Below are positions 16,532 to 25,310 of a stretch of 64,000 nucleotides of DNA, in pieces. The number at the start of each line of letters is the position of its first letter. The stretch's first letter is position 1. The DNA comes from Roseateles_B sp041913905 (GTDB lineage Bacteria; Pseudomonadota; Gammaproteobacteria; Burkholderiales; Burkholderiaceae_C). A program made the position numbers and the translations under genes. Under the pieces are notes generated by a model. That model did no database searches. It was not told the DNA's origin and worked only from the letters and a program-made list of their open reading frames with translations. Where the stretch lies: contig JAYSEK010000002.1 in NCBI GenBank assembly GCA_041913905.1, forward strand, positions 1 through 64,000, read 5' to 3'.

Positions 16532-17953
16532 GTGGATCTGAGGCAGCTGATTCCCATTCTTGCCGCGCGTTGGCGCACCGGCGCTTCGGTGTTCGCCACG
16601 CTGGTGCTGCTGGTGCTGGTCGTCACCTTGCTGACGCCCAACAAGTACACCGCCACGGCCTCGGTCGTGGCCGACGTCAAGCCCGACCCGGTCTCGGCCA
16701 TGCTCATGCAGAGCGCCGTGACGCCGGCCTACATCGCCACCCAGGTCGACGTGATCCGCAGTGACCGCGTGGCCCAGCGCGTGGTGCGCAATGCCAAGCT
16801 CGCCGAAGACGCCGAGGTGCGCGCCCGATGGCTGAAGGCCACCAAGGGCGAAGGGAAGATCGAGGCCTGGCTGGCCGACTCCCTGCGGTCCGGCCTGGAG
16901 GTGAAGCCGTCCCTGCAGTCCAGCATCATCGAGGTGTCCTTCAAGGCCCCCCATCCGCACATGGCGGCGAACATGGCCAACGCCTTCGTGCAGGCCTACA
17001 TCGAGGTGACGCTGGACCTGAAGGTCGACCCCGCCCGCCAGTACCGCAGCTTCTTTGACACTCGCGCCAAGGAGGCACGCGAGCGCCTGGAGGACGCGCA
17101 GGCCAAGCTCTCGGCCTTCCAGAAGGAGAACGGCATCATCGCCACCGACGAGCGCCTGGACGTCGAGAACAACCGCCTCAACGAGCTGTCCACCCAGCTG
17201 GTGACGCTGCAGGCGCTGAGCGCTGAATCCAGCAGCCGGCAGAACCAGGCCGTCACGTCGGGTGACCGCCTGCAGGAGGTGCTCGTCAATCCGGTGATCG
17301 GGTCCATGAAGTCGGACCTCAGCCGGGCGGAGGCCAAGCTGCAGGAGCTCAATGCCCGCTATGGCGACAACCACCCGCAGGTCGTCGAGGCCCGAGCCAC
17401 CATTGCCGAGCTCCGTGCCAAGGTCGATGCCGAGGTCCGCCGCGTCACCGGCGGCGTGGGCGTGGCCGCCTCCATCAACCGCCAGCGTGAAGCGGATGTG
17501 CGGGCTTCACTGGAGGCGCAGCGCGCCAAGCTGCTGCGGATGAAGGCAGTGCGCGACGAAGGCTCCGTGCTGCTGCGCGACGTCGAGAACGCCCAGCGTG
17601 CGTACGACGCGATCCAGACCCGCCTGACCCAGACCAACCTGGAGAGCCAGACCACGCTGTCCAACGTCAACATCCTGACCCAGGCCGAGCCGCCGCTGAT
17701 GCCGTCCTCGCCCAAGACCTACCTGAACCTGCTGATGGCCGTCTTCCTCGGCACCTTCCTGGGTTTGCTGGCGGCCGTGGGCCATGAGCTGATGGACCGC
17801 CGGCTGCGCACGCCGCGCGACCTGGCGCTCGTCGCCGATCTGCCGCTGCTGGCGGTGATTCCGGGATCCGATGAGGCGGCTCGTGGCGACTGGCGCCAGC
17901 GGCTGCGTGGGCTGCGCCTGCGTCCTGCGGCCGGGAGCAAGGCCTCCGCATGA
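16532..17953 (+). CDS. epsF: chain length determinant protein EpsF (Wzz/PCP family)
   Basis: The 473-residue inner-membrane polysaccharide co-polymerase has one membrane segment near residues 15-35. A large periplasmic coiled-coil region follows (DTRAKEARERLEDAQAKLSAFQKEN, LSRAEAKLQELNARYGDNHPQV), then the GNVR motif region and a second membrane segment near 395-415 preceded by QAEPPLMPSSPKTYLNLLMA. Start is GTG 16532 after GAGGGA. It regulates polymer length with the EpsG kinase encoded immediately downstream (ATGA overlap). Confidence 0.9.
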   Translation: MDLRQLIPILAARWRTGASVFATLVLLVLVVTLLTPNKYTATASVVADVKPDPVSAMLMQSAVTPAYIATQVDVIRSDRVAQRVVRNAKLAEDAEVRARWLKATKGEGKIEAWLADSLRSGLEVKPSLQSSIIEVSFKAPHPHMAANMANAFVQAYIEVTLDLKVDPARQYRSFFDTRAKEARERLEDAQAKLSAFQKENGIIATDERLDVENNRLNELSTQLVTLQALSAESSSRQNQAVTSGDRLQEVLVNPVIGSMKSDLSRAEAKLQELNARYGDNHPQVVEARATIAELRAKVDAEVRRVTGGVGVAASINRQREADVRASLEAQRAKLLRMKAVRDEGSVLLRDVENAQRAYDAIQTRLTQTNLESQTTLSNVNILTQAEPPLMPSSPKTYLNLLMAVFLGTFLGLLAAVGHELMDRRLRTPRDLALVADLPLLAVIPGSDEAARGDWRQRLRGLRLRPAAGSKASA

Positions 17954-18834
17954 ATGAACTGAACACTTCCGTCGAGTCCGGCCTGCTGCGCGAGCCCTCC
18001 ATCGGCGCCATCATCAGCCAGACCCGCAACCTCAGCGCCGAGCAGGTCGAGCAGGTGCTGGCCTACCAGCGCGAGCATGGCCTGCGCTTTGGTGATGCCG
18101 CCGTGCAGCTGGGCTTTGCCAGCACCGATGACGTGCTCTTCGCGCTGGCCCAGCAGTTCCAGTACCCGGTGGCGCCCACTGTCGGACCGACCCTGAGCCC
18201 CGAGCTCGTCAGCCTGAGCAAACCCTTCGGACCGCAGGCCGAGGCCTTCCGAGCTGCGCGCAGCCAGCTGCTGATGCGCCTGCAGCAAGAGGGGCGCGAG
18301 CGCCGCGCCCTGGCCGTGGTGAGCCCCGAAGCCGGCGATGGCAAGAGCTTCTTCTGCGCCAACCTCGGCGTGGCTCTGGCCCAGCTCGGCGGGCGCACGC
18401 TGCTGATCGATGCCGACATGCGCCATCCGCGCCTGCACCAGCTCTTCCACCTGGAGGGGCAGGGCGGCGGCCGCGAAGGCCTGGCCGATGTGCTGTCCGG
18501 CCGCGCGGGGCAAAGTGTGATCCGGCAGGTGGAAGGCGTGCCCAGCCTCTTCGTGCTGCCGGTGGGCACGCAGCCGCCCAATCCGCTGGAGCTGGTCGAG
18601 CGTCCGGCCTTCGGCCTGCTGCTGCGCGACCTGCTGGGCCGTTTCGACCACGTGCTGATCGACACCCCGGCGGCGGCACTGGGTTCCGACGGCATCGTGA
18701 TCGCCGCCCGTGCCGGTGCGGCCGTGGTGCTGGCGCGGCGGCACCAGTCGCGCATGGCCGCCCTGCAGGACCTGGTGGGCAGCTTCGCGCACAGCCCGGC
18801 CGAGATCCTGGGTGTGGTCATCAACGAGCACTGA
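17950..18834 (+). CDS. epsG: EpsG-type chain-length tyrosine kinase with an N-terminal MshEN-like domain
   Basis: This 294-residue cytoplasmic P-loop protein is the BY-kinase partner of EpsF. Residues from about 85 form the kinase: EAFRAARSQLLMRL, Walker A SPEAGDGKSF, Walker A' LLIDADMRHPRLH, and Walker B-like HVLIDTPAA. It lacks the C-terminal tyrosine cluster typical of classical Wzc kinases. Residues 17-40 and 46-69 form two 24-residue repeats, each fitting xxGxx-hydrophobics...L/VxxxLxxQ, separated by 5 residues (41-45). This is the layout of the MshEN c-di-GMP-binding domain. The second copy keeps R46, G48, G55 and Q69; the first has Ser and Arg where Arg and Gly are usual. Ligand binding is inferred, not shown. 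Confidence 0.85.
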   Translation: MNELNTSVESGLLREPSIGAIISQTRNLSAEQVEQVLAYQREHGLRFGDAAVQLGFASTDDVLFALAQQFQYPVAPTVGPTLSPELVSLSKPFGPQAEAFRAARSQLLMRLQQEGRERRALAVVSPEAGDGKSFFCANLGVALAQLGGRTLLIDADMRHPRLHQLFHLEGQGGGREGLADVLSGRAGQSVIRQVEGVPSLFVLPVGTQPPNPLELVERPAFGLLLRDLLGRFDHVLIDTPAAALGSDGIVIAARAGAAVVLARRHQSRMAALQDLVGSFAHSPAEILGVVINEH

Positions 18835-18847
18835 AGGGCTGCAGCGC

Positions 18848-19732
18848 TTGAGCCCGGCCGACGCCGCACCCCGCCGCGCCTGGCAGGTCCTGGCGCAACT
18901 GCCTGCACCCGCACGCGCGCCACTGGGCTGGCTGCTGCTGGGCTGGCTGCTGCTGTTCGGACGCAGTTATTGGGATCTGTTTCACGGGCTGTGGGCCAGC
19001 GACGAGCAAGGCCATGGCCCGATGATTCTCGCGGTCGGCCTTTGGCTGATGGCGCGCCGGCTGACGACCCTGCGCGAGGCCGGCGGCTCGGCCTGGGGCT
19101 GGGCGCCGCTGCTGCTGGGCCTGGCGGCCTTCGTGCTGGGGCGCTCGCAGTCCATCTGGACGCTGGAGATCGGTGCGCAACTGCTGGTGCTGGCGGGCCT
19201 GGTGTTGCTCTTCCTCGGTGGTCGTGGCCTGCGCCTGGCGGCCTTTGCGCTCTTCTTTCTGCTTTTCATGATCCCCTGGCCAGGGGACTGGACGGCCGCG
19301 CTCACCACGCCGCTGAAGATCGCCGTGTCGGGCGTGGCCAGCCAGCTGCTGTACTGGGCGGGCTATCCGGTGGGGCAGTCCGGCGTGGTGCTGACCGTTG
19401 GGCCTTACCAGCTGATGGTGGCCGACGCCTGCGCCGGGCTGAACTCGCTCTTCACGCTGGAAGCCCTGGGCCTGCTCTACATGAATCTGGTGCAGCACAC
19501 GGCCGTCTGGCGCAACGCCGTGCTGGCGCTGCTGGTTGTTCCCATCTCCTTTGCCGCCAACGTGCTGCGGGTGCTGGTGCTGGTGCTGATCACCTACCAC
19601 TTCGGTGATGCGGCCGGCCAGGGCTTCCTCCACGGCTTTGCCGGCCTGCTGCTGATGCTGGCGGCGCTGCTGCTGATCATGGCGGTGGACGGGCTGCTGG
19701 GCCGTCTGGCGCGCTGGCGGGGCTGGCCATGA
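18848..19732 (+). CDS. xrtB: exosortase B
   Basis: The 294-residue integral membrane protein has about eight hydrophobic segments and the exosortase catalytic set: Cys in VADACAGLNSLFTLEALGLLY, Arg in NVLRVLVLVLITYHFGD and the following His. Exosortases cleave C-terminal PEP-CTERM tags and are thought to transfer the protein to an acceptor at the envelope. The adjacent epsI gene and the Eps context identify the B type. I place the start at TTG 18848, with GAAGGG upstream; no ATG is available before the first membrane region. A candidate substrate is encoded at 56415-57038. Confidence 0.85.
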   Translation: MSPADAAPRRAWQVLAQLPAPARAPLGWLLLGWLLLFGRSYWDLFHGLWASDEQGHGPMILAVGLWLMARRLTTLREAGGSAWGWAPLLLGLAAFVLGRSQSIWTLEIGAQLLVLAGLVLLFLGGRGLRLAAFALFFLLFMIPWPGDWTAALTTPLKIAVSGVASQLLYWAGYPVGQSGVVLTVGPYQLMVADACAGLNSLFTLEALGLLYMNLVQHTAVWRNAVLALLVVPISFAANVLRVLVLVLITYHFGDAAGQGFLHGFAGLLLMLAALLLIMAVDGLLGRLARWRGWP

Positions 19733-20415
19733 AGGCGCAGCGTCGCGCGCTCCTGCTGGCCGCGTTGATGGGCGGCACCGCGGTGCTGGCAGAGCGCAGC
19801 CGGCCGCGCCGCTTCCTGGCCGACGAGCAGACCCGTCAGCCGCTGGCGCAGCTGGTACCGACGCAATTTGGCGACTGGCGGCTGGACCCCTCGGTGGCGC
19901 CTCTGCTGCCCAATCCGCAGCAGCAGCAGGTGATTGCCGACACCTACGACGAGGTGCTGGCCCTGAGCTTTCGCAACAGCCAGCGGCAGCTGGTCATGCT
20001 GAGCCTGGCTTACGGGCGCAACCAGCACAAGGGCATGCTGACGCATCGACCCGAGATCTGCTACCCGGCCCAGGGCTTCAAGCTGGAGCAGGATGTCTTC
20101 GACGCGACGGTGGCGCTGGACCACGGCCCCCTGCCGCTCAAGCGCCTGGTGGCCAGCCTGGGTCAGCGCCACGAGCCCATCAGCTACTGGGTGGTGGTGG
20201 GGGACGAACTGACGGCCTTCGGCTACCCGCATCGCTGGGCCGCCGTGCGCTACGGCCTGCGCGGCCTGATCCCCGATGGCGTGCTGGTGCGCGTGTCCTC
20301 GCTCAGCGCCGACAATGCGCAGGGCTTTGCCCTGCAGGCCGAATTCATCCGCGACTGGGCCCGCGCCCTGAGCCCGACGGCCCGCCTGCGCCTGCTGGGA
20401 CGCGAGCATGGCTGA
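19729..20415 (+). CDS. epsI: exosortase B-associated EpsI family protein
   Basis: The 228-residue protein has an N-terminal membrane anchor/signal (RRALLLAALMGGTAVLA) and the EpsI body: PTQFGDWRLD, QVIADTYDEVLALSF, LAYGRNQHKGMLTHRPEICYPAQGF, then ISYWVVVGDE. The HRPEICYPAQGF block is the family signature. In other exosortases it is a C-terminal extension; in type B systems it is a separate protein, as here. Start overlaps xrtB at ATGA. Its precise role in the sorting reaction is unknown. Confidence 0.9.
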   Translation: MKAQRRALLLAALMGGTAVLAERSRPRRFLADEQTRQPLAQLVPTQFGDWRLDPSVAPLLPNPQQQQVIADTYDEVLALSFRNSQRQLVMLSLAYGRNQHKGMLTHRPEICYPAQGFKLEQDVFDATVALDHGPLPLKRLVASLGQRHEPISYWVVVGDELTAFGYPHRWAAVRYGLRGLIPDGVLVRVSSLSADNAQGFALQAEFIRDWARALSPTARLRLLGREHG

Positions 20416-20445
20416 ACCTCTCCGACCCCGCTTTGGGATGCACGC

Positions 20446-21564
20446 ATGAGCATGAAGAAAGCACTGATCACCGGCGTCACCGGTCAGGACGGGGCCTACC
20501 TGGCCGAGCTGCTGCTGGGCAAGGGCTACGAGGTGCACGGCATCAAGCGCCGCGCCTCGTCCTTCAACACCGACCGCATCGACCACCTCTACCAGGATCC
20601 GCACGTCAGCAACCAGCGCTTCATCCTGCACTACGGGGATCTGACCGACAGCAGCAACCTGATCCGCATCATCCAGCAGGTGCAGCCGGACGAGATCTAC
20701 AACCTCGCGGCCATGAGCCATGTGGCCGTCAGCTTCGAGATGCCCGAGTACACGGCCAATGCCGACGGCCTGGGCACGCTGCGCCTGCTGGAGGCCATCC
20801 GCATGCTGGGTCTGGAAAAGCAGACGCGCTTCTACCAGGCCTCGACCTCCGAGCTCTACGGCCTGGTGCAGGAAACGCCGCAGCGCGAGAGCACGCCCTT
20901 CTACCCGCGCAGCCCCTATGCGGTGGCCAAGCTCTACGCCTACTGGATCACCGTCAACTACCGTGAGGCCTACGGCCTGCATGCCAGCAACGGCATCCTC
21001 TTCAACCACGAAAGTCCCGTGCGCGGCGAGACCTTCGTGACCCGCAAGATCACCCGCGCGCTGGCCCGCATCGCCCTGGGGTTGCAGGACTGCGTCTACC
21101 TGGGCAATCTCTCCGCGCTGCGCGACTGGGGCCATGCCCGGGACTACGTGGAGGCGATGTGGCTGATGCTGCAGCAGCCGCAGGGGGACGATTACGTGAT
21201 CGCCACCGGCACGCAGCACAGCGTGCGCGAGTTCATCACGCTTGCCGCGGCCGAGCTGGGCCTGCAGCTGGCCTTCGAGGGGCAGGGCGTGGACGAGATC
21301 GCCCGCGTCGTGGCCGTCAGCGGCGAGCAGGCCCGCTGCCGGGTCGGCGACGTGATCGTGCGGGTCGACCCGCGCTACTTCCGCCCCACCGAGGTCGAGA
21401 CCTTGCTGGGCGACCCGTCAAAAGCCCGTGAGCGCCTGGGCTGGCAAGCCCGGACGGCGCTGGCGGAGCTGGTGCGCGAGATGATGGCGGCCGACTACAG
21501 CGCAGCCAAGCGCGATGAGCTGGTCAAGAGTGCCGGCTATCCGGCCTACGATGCCCATGAGTGA
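20446..21564 (+). CDS. gmd: GDP-mannose 4,6-dehydratase
   Basis: The 372-residue short-chain dehydrogenase/reductase converts GDP-D-mannose to GDP-4-keto-6-deoxymannose. Key parts are the NADP-binding ALITGVTGQDGAYLAE, KRRASSFNTDRIDHLY, the catalytic ASTSELYG, and YPRSPYAVAKLYAYW with the YxxxK pair. Together with the next gene (fcl) it gives GDP-L-fucose. The GDP-mannose supply is the minus-strand manC gene 20 kb away in the same island. Confidence 0.95.
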   Translation: MSMKKALITGVTGQDGAYLAELLLGKGYEVHGIKRRASSFNTDRIDHLYQDPHVSNQRFILHYGDLTDSSNLIRIIQQVQPDEIYNLAAMSHVAVSFEMPEYTANADGLGTLRLLEAIRMLGLEKQTRFYQASTSELYGLVQETPQRESTPFYPRSPYAVAKLYAYWITVNYREAYGLHASNGILFNHESPVRGETFVTRKITRALARIALGLQDCVYLGNLSALRDWGHARDYVEAMWLMLQQPQGDDYVIATGTQHSVREFITLAAAELGLQLAFEGQGVDEIARVVAVSGEQARCRVGDVIVRVDPRYFRPTEVETLLGDPSKARERLGWQARTALAELVREMMAADYSAAKRDELVKSAGYPAYDAHE

Positions 21565-21583
21565 AGCCAGTCTGGAGACCGCC

Positions 21584-22534
21584 ATGAACAGCATGCCCAG
21601 CGACGCCCGTATCTTCGTCACCGGCCACCGCGGCATGGTGGGCTCGGCCCTCGTGCGTCGCCTGCAGTCACGCGGCTATACGCAGATCCTCACCCGCACG
21701 CGGGCGGAGCTGGACCTGCTGGACCAGGCCGCGGTGTACCGCTACCTGGTTGAGCACCGGCCGGACTACATCTTCGTCGCGGCGGCCAAGGTGGGCGGCA
21801 TCCTGGCCAACGACACCGAACGCGCCGACTTTCTCTTCCAGAACCTGCAGATCGAGCTCAACCTGATCCACGGGGCGCACCGCGCCGGCGTGCAGCGCCT
21901 GCAGTTCCTGGGCTCCAGCTGCATCTACCCGCGCGATTGCCCGCAGCCCATCCGCGAGGAGTACCTGCTGACCGGGCCGCTGGAGCCCACCAACGAACCC
22001 TATGCCATCGCCAAGATCGCCGGCGTCAAGCTGGCCGAGAGCTACAGCCGCCAGCACGGCCGCCAGTACATCAGCGTGATGCCGACCAATCTCTACGGCC
22101 CGGGCGACAACTACGACCTGCAGACCAGCCACGTGCTGCCGGCGCTGATCCGCAAGGCCCACGAGGCCAAGCTGCGCGGCGATGAGGTGCTAACCGTATG
22201 GGGGAGCGGCAAACCGCGGCGGGAGTTTCTGTACGTGGACGACCTGGCCGAGGCCTGTGTGCTGCTGATGGAGAAGGGGTATGACGGGCCGTTGATCAAC
22301 GTGGGTTGCGGCGAAGATCTCAGCATCCGTGAACTGGCCTTGACGGTGGCCGAGGTGGTGGGTTTCAAGGGCGAGCTGGTCTTTGATGCCAGCAAGCCGG
22401 ATGGGGCGCCGCGCAAACTGCTGGATGTGAGCCGGATCACGCAACTGGGCTGGCAGCCCCGCATGCCACTGCGCGGGGGCATCGCCGAGGCCCACGCCCA
22501 TGCCTGTGCCGCGAGCTTTGACGCGTCTCGATGA
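21584..22534 (+). CDS. fcl: GDP-L-fucose synthase
   Basis: The 316-residue epimerase/reductase makes GDP-L-fucose from the Gmd product. Signatures are FVTGHRGMVGSALVRRL, FVAAAKVGGILAND, the catalytic FLGSSCIYPRDCPQPIREE and EPYAIAKIAGVKLAESY. The start is taken at ATG 21584 with GGAG 6 bases upstream. An in-frame ATG at 21557 overlapping the gmd stop is possible and would add nine residues. The stop overlaps the flippase start. Confidence 0.95.
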   Translation: MNSMPSDARIFVTGHRGMVGSALVRRLQSRGYTQILTRTRAELDLLDQAAVYRYLVEHRPDYIFVAAAKVGGILANDTERADFLFQNLQIELNLIHGAHRAGVQRLQFLGSSCIYPRDCPQPIREEYLLTGPLEPTNEPYAIAKIAGVKLAESYSRQHGRQYISVMPTNLYGPGDNYDLQTSHVLPALIRKAHEAKLRGDEVLTVWGSGKPRREFLYVDDLAEACVLLMEKGYDGPLINVGCGEDLSIRELALTVAEVVGFKGELVFDASKPDGAPRKLLDVSRITQLGWQPRMPLRGGIAEAHAHACAASFDASR

Positions 22535-24015
22535 GCCGCGCTCGACAGGCCCTCGCGGGCGTGCGCTGGGGCGCGCTGGGTTTGCTGTTCAACACCGGCG
22601 TGCAGTTGGGCTTGATGGCCTGCATGGCGCGCCTGCTGGCGCCGGCGGACTTCGGCCTCATGGCCTTGGCCTTGGCGGCCCTCAACCTGCTGGCCTACGC
22701 CGGTCAGTCCGGCCTGGCGCCGGCCTTGGTGCAGCGGCCCGAGCTGGACACCCCAACCCAGCGTCTGGCCTGGACCCTGGCGCTGCTGCTGAGTCTGGCC
22801 TGCGCCGGGCTGACTGTGCTGCTGGCGCCGTTCGTGGCCCGCTGGGCCGGGCAGCCGCCTCTGGCACAGGTGCTGCAGGTCCTCGCCCTGCAGTTGCCCC
22901 TCAGCGCCATGGCCGTGGTGGCCACGGCGCTGCTGCGGCGGGCCCTGCGCTTCAAGGCCCTCGCGGCCATGGATGCCCTGTCCTATGTGGTGGGCTACGG
23001 CCTCGTGGGTCTCGCAGCGGCCTGGGCGGGCTGGGGTGTTTGGGCCCTGGTGGCGGCGCAGCTGGGTCAGGTCTCGATGCAGGCGGCGCTCGCCCTGGCC
23101 CTGGCGCGGCCTGACTGCCGCCTGAGCCTGCAGGGCGACTGGCGCGGCCTGCTGGGCTATGGGGGGCGCCATGCCCTGATCGGCCTGGTGGAGCTGGTGG
23201 GCGGCAATGCCGACACCGCCGTGATCGGGCGAGCCTTGGGTGAGGCCAGCCTGGGCTTCTACAGCCGCGCCCGGTTGCTGGCGCAGCTCCCCACCGAGAA
23301 GCTGGCGGGCATCATCGGACGGGTGCTCTTCCCACTGCTGGCCAGCGCGCAGGCCGACCGCGTCCGCGTGGGCGAGGCGCTGGCCCTTGGCGCGCTACTG
23401 ATTGGCGCGCTGGGGGCAGCGCTGAGCCTGGGCGTCAGCGCGGCGGCCGAGCCTCTGGTGCAGCTGCTGCTGGGGCCGCAGTGGCAGGCTGCGGTGCCGG
23501 TACTGGAGGGCCTGGCCCTGGCCGTGCCCTGGATCTTCATGTCCAACGTGGCGGGCGTCACCTGCGATGCCCTGGGCTGGCTGGGCCCCAAGCTGCGCCT
23601 CCAGTCGGGTGTGACCCTGCTGCTGTGCCTGGGCCTGGCCCTGCTGGCGGGGCACGGCCTGCGCTGGCTGGTGGCGTGGCTGGTGACAGTGGAGATGCTG
23701 CGCTGGGCGGCCTACCTCGCCTGGCTGCGCGGCCCGCTGCAGATCCGGGGGGGGGACTTGCTGCGCATCCATGCCGCCGTGCTGGCCAGCGGCGGGCTGG
23801 TGACGCTGGCAGTCTCCGGCGCCCTGACTTTGTGCCCGCCAGGCGTCGCCTGGCTGCAGGTGCTGGTGGCCATCGTCGCGGGCGGCCTGGGTCTGGTGCT
23901 GGCGACGGGTCTGACCCTGTGGAGCTGTCGCGGGACCGCCGCGCTGCAGTTGGCGCAGCGGCACTGGCCCGGCCTGCGGCGCTGGTCTTTGGCGAAGGAG
24001 GCGGCGCATGGTTGA
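22531..24015 (+). CDS. Wzx-type lipopolysaccharide/exopolysaccharide flippase
   Basis: The 494-residue MOP-superfamily protein has about 14 hydrophobic segments, an N-terminal RWGALGLLFNTGVQLGLMA, a cytoplasmic-loop ADFGLMALALA and a later ALGEASLGFYSRARLLAQLP, all typical of polysaccharide transport (PST) family members. It should flip undecaprenyl-PP-linked repeat units to the periplasm. The ATGA overlap with fcl and an overlap with the next glycosyltransferase show tight coupling. Confidence 0.85.
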   Translation: MSRARQALAGVRWGALGLLFNTGVQLGLMACMARLLAPADFGLMALALAALNLLAYAGQSGLAPALVQRPELDTPTQRLAWTLALLLSLACAGLTVLLAPFVARWAGQPPLAQVLQVLALQLPLSAMAVVATALLRRALRFKALAAMDALSYVVGYGLVGLAAAWAGWGVWALVAAQLGQVSMQAALALALARPDCRLSLQGDWRGLLGYGGRHALIGLVELVGGNADTAVIGRALGEASLGFYSRARLLAQLPTEKLAGIIGRVLFPLLASAQADRVRVGEALALGALLIGALGAALSLGVSAAAEPLVQLLLGPQWQAAVPVLEGLALAVPWIFMSNVAGVTCDALGWLGPKLRLQSGVTLLLCLGLALLAGHGLRWLVAWLVTVEMLRWAAYLAWLRGPLQIRGGDLLRIHAAVLASGGLVTLAVSGALTLCPPGVAWLQVLVAIVAGGLGLVLATGLTLWSCRGTAALQLAQRHWPGLRRWSLAKEAAHG

Positions 24016-25294
24016 GCGACCGCCGGCGGGCGCAGAGGAACCCTTGCACATCGCCCTGTGCGGGCCGGTGGCGGGGGCCGACTTGGCGCCGCTGATGGGC
24101 CTGCCGCCGGCGGCCCTGCCGCGCGGCTATGAGGGGGCGCCTCTCTTGATGACCCTGGTGCAGGCCTGGCTTGCGATGGGCCATCGGGTCACGGTAGTCA
24201 CGCTCAGCAGCGACCTGGACATGGCATGCCCGTCGCCTGCGTTCACCTCGCCGACGCAGCCGCGCCTGCGGGTCGTCTTCTGCCCCCTGCGCCCGCGTGC
24301 CTGGCGCCCGGTGCAGGGGCGGCCCGGCCGCATCCTCGACCTCTACCGAGGCGAGCGCCAGGCCCTGGTCGCGGCCCTGCGCGAAGCGGCGCCGGAGGTG
24401 GTCCACGCCCACTGGGTCTACGAGTTCGCCTGGGCAGCGCTGGACAGCGGCCTGCCCACCCTGGTCACCGGCCACGACTCGCCCCGGGTCGTCGCCCGCA
24501 TGAACCGCTGGGCACGGCCCTCCATTAGCCTGTACCGTGCGCTGCGTCAGCTGATGGCCCGCCGGGTGTTGCGGCGTGAGCCGTCGCTGAGCGTGGTCTC
24601 GCCCTATCTGCAGGCCGAGCTGGCCGCGCAGGGAGCGCCGGACGCCGTCGTGATCCCCAACCCGGTCGCCCCGCGGGCCCTGGCCCTGGGGCGCGACCGC
24701 GAGCGCGGCGAGCTTCTGCGCATTGCCATGGTCTGCAATGGCTGGGACGCGCGCAAGAACCCGCAGACCGGCCTGCAGGCCTTTGCGCGGGTGGCCGCGA
24801 GCCTGCCGCAGGCTGAACTGCACCTCTTTGGCAATGCCTTCGAACCCGGCGGCTCAGCCGCCCGCTATTGCGAGCAGCAGGACTCGCTGCGGAGCCTGCG
24901 CTCACGCATCCACTGCCACGGTCCGCTGCCCCATGCAGCCTTGTTGGAGCGCCTGGCCGGCCTGGACTTGCTGCTGCATCCCGCCCGCGAGGAGACTTTC
25001 GGCATGGCCATCGCCGAAGCCATGGCCCTCGGCCTGCCCGTGATCGCGGGCCGCGCGGCTGGCGCCGTGCCCTGGGTGCTGCAGGAGGCAGACTGCCTGG
25101 CCGATGTGGAGTCGCCTGCCGACCTGGCCCGGGTCCTGCTGCTGCTGGCCGAGCCAGTGCGCTATGCGACCCTGTCGCAGCGCCTGCGTGAATCCGTGCG
25201 CCAGCGCTTCGCGGCCGAGGCGGTGGCCGCGGCCTATGTGCGGCGTCTGCGTGACGTCCTGAGGACCGCACGGCGCTCGACGGCTACGGCTTGA
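24008..25294 (+). CDS. glycosyltransferase family 4 protein
   Basis: The 428-residue GT-B fold protein has an N-terminal half with MTLVQAWLAMGHRVTVVT and VVHAHWVYEFA, and a C-terminal half with the donor-binding EX7E motif in HPAREETFGMAIAEAMALGLPVIAG. It overlaps the flippase gene by 8 bases. It should add one sugar of the repeat unit at the inner membrane; donor and acceptor are not predictable. A mannosyl, rhamnosyl or fucosyl donor would fit the local precursor genes. Confidence 0.85.
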   Translation: MVERPPAGAEEPLHIALCGPVAGADLAPLMGLPPAALPRGYEGAPLLMTLVQAWLAMGHRVTVVTLSSDLDMACPSPAFTSPTQPRLRVVFCPLRPRAWRPVQGRPGRILDLYRGERQALVAALREAAPEVVHAHWVYEFAWAALDSGLPTLVTGHDSPRVVARMNRWARPSISLYRALRQLMARRVLRREPSLSVVSPYLQAELAAQGAPDAVVIPNPVAPRALALGRDRERGELLRIAMVCNGWDARKNPQTGLQAFARVAASLPQAELHLFGNAFEPGGSAARYCEQQDSLRSLRSRIHCHGPLPHAALLERLAGLDLLLHPAREETFGMAIAEAMALGLPVIAGRAAGAVPWVLQEADCLADVESPADLARVLLLLAEPVRYATLSQRLRESVRQRFAAEAVAAAYVRRLRDVLRTARRSTATA

Positions 25295-25310
25295 GTCACA
25301 CTTGCGCCCC

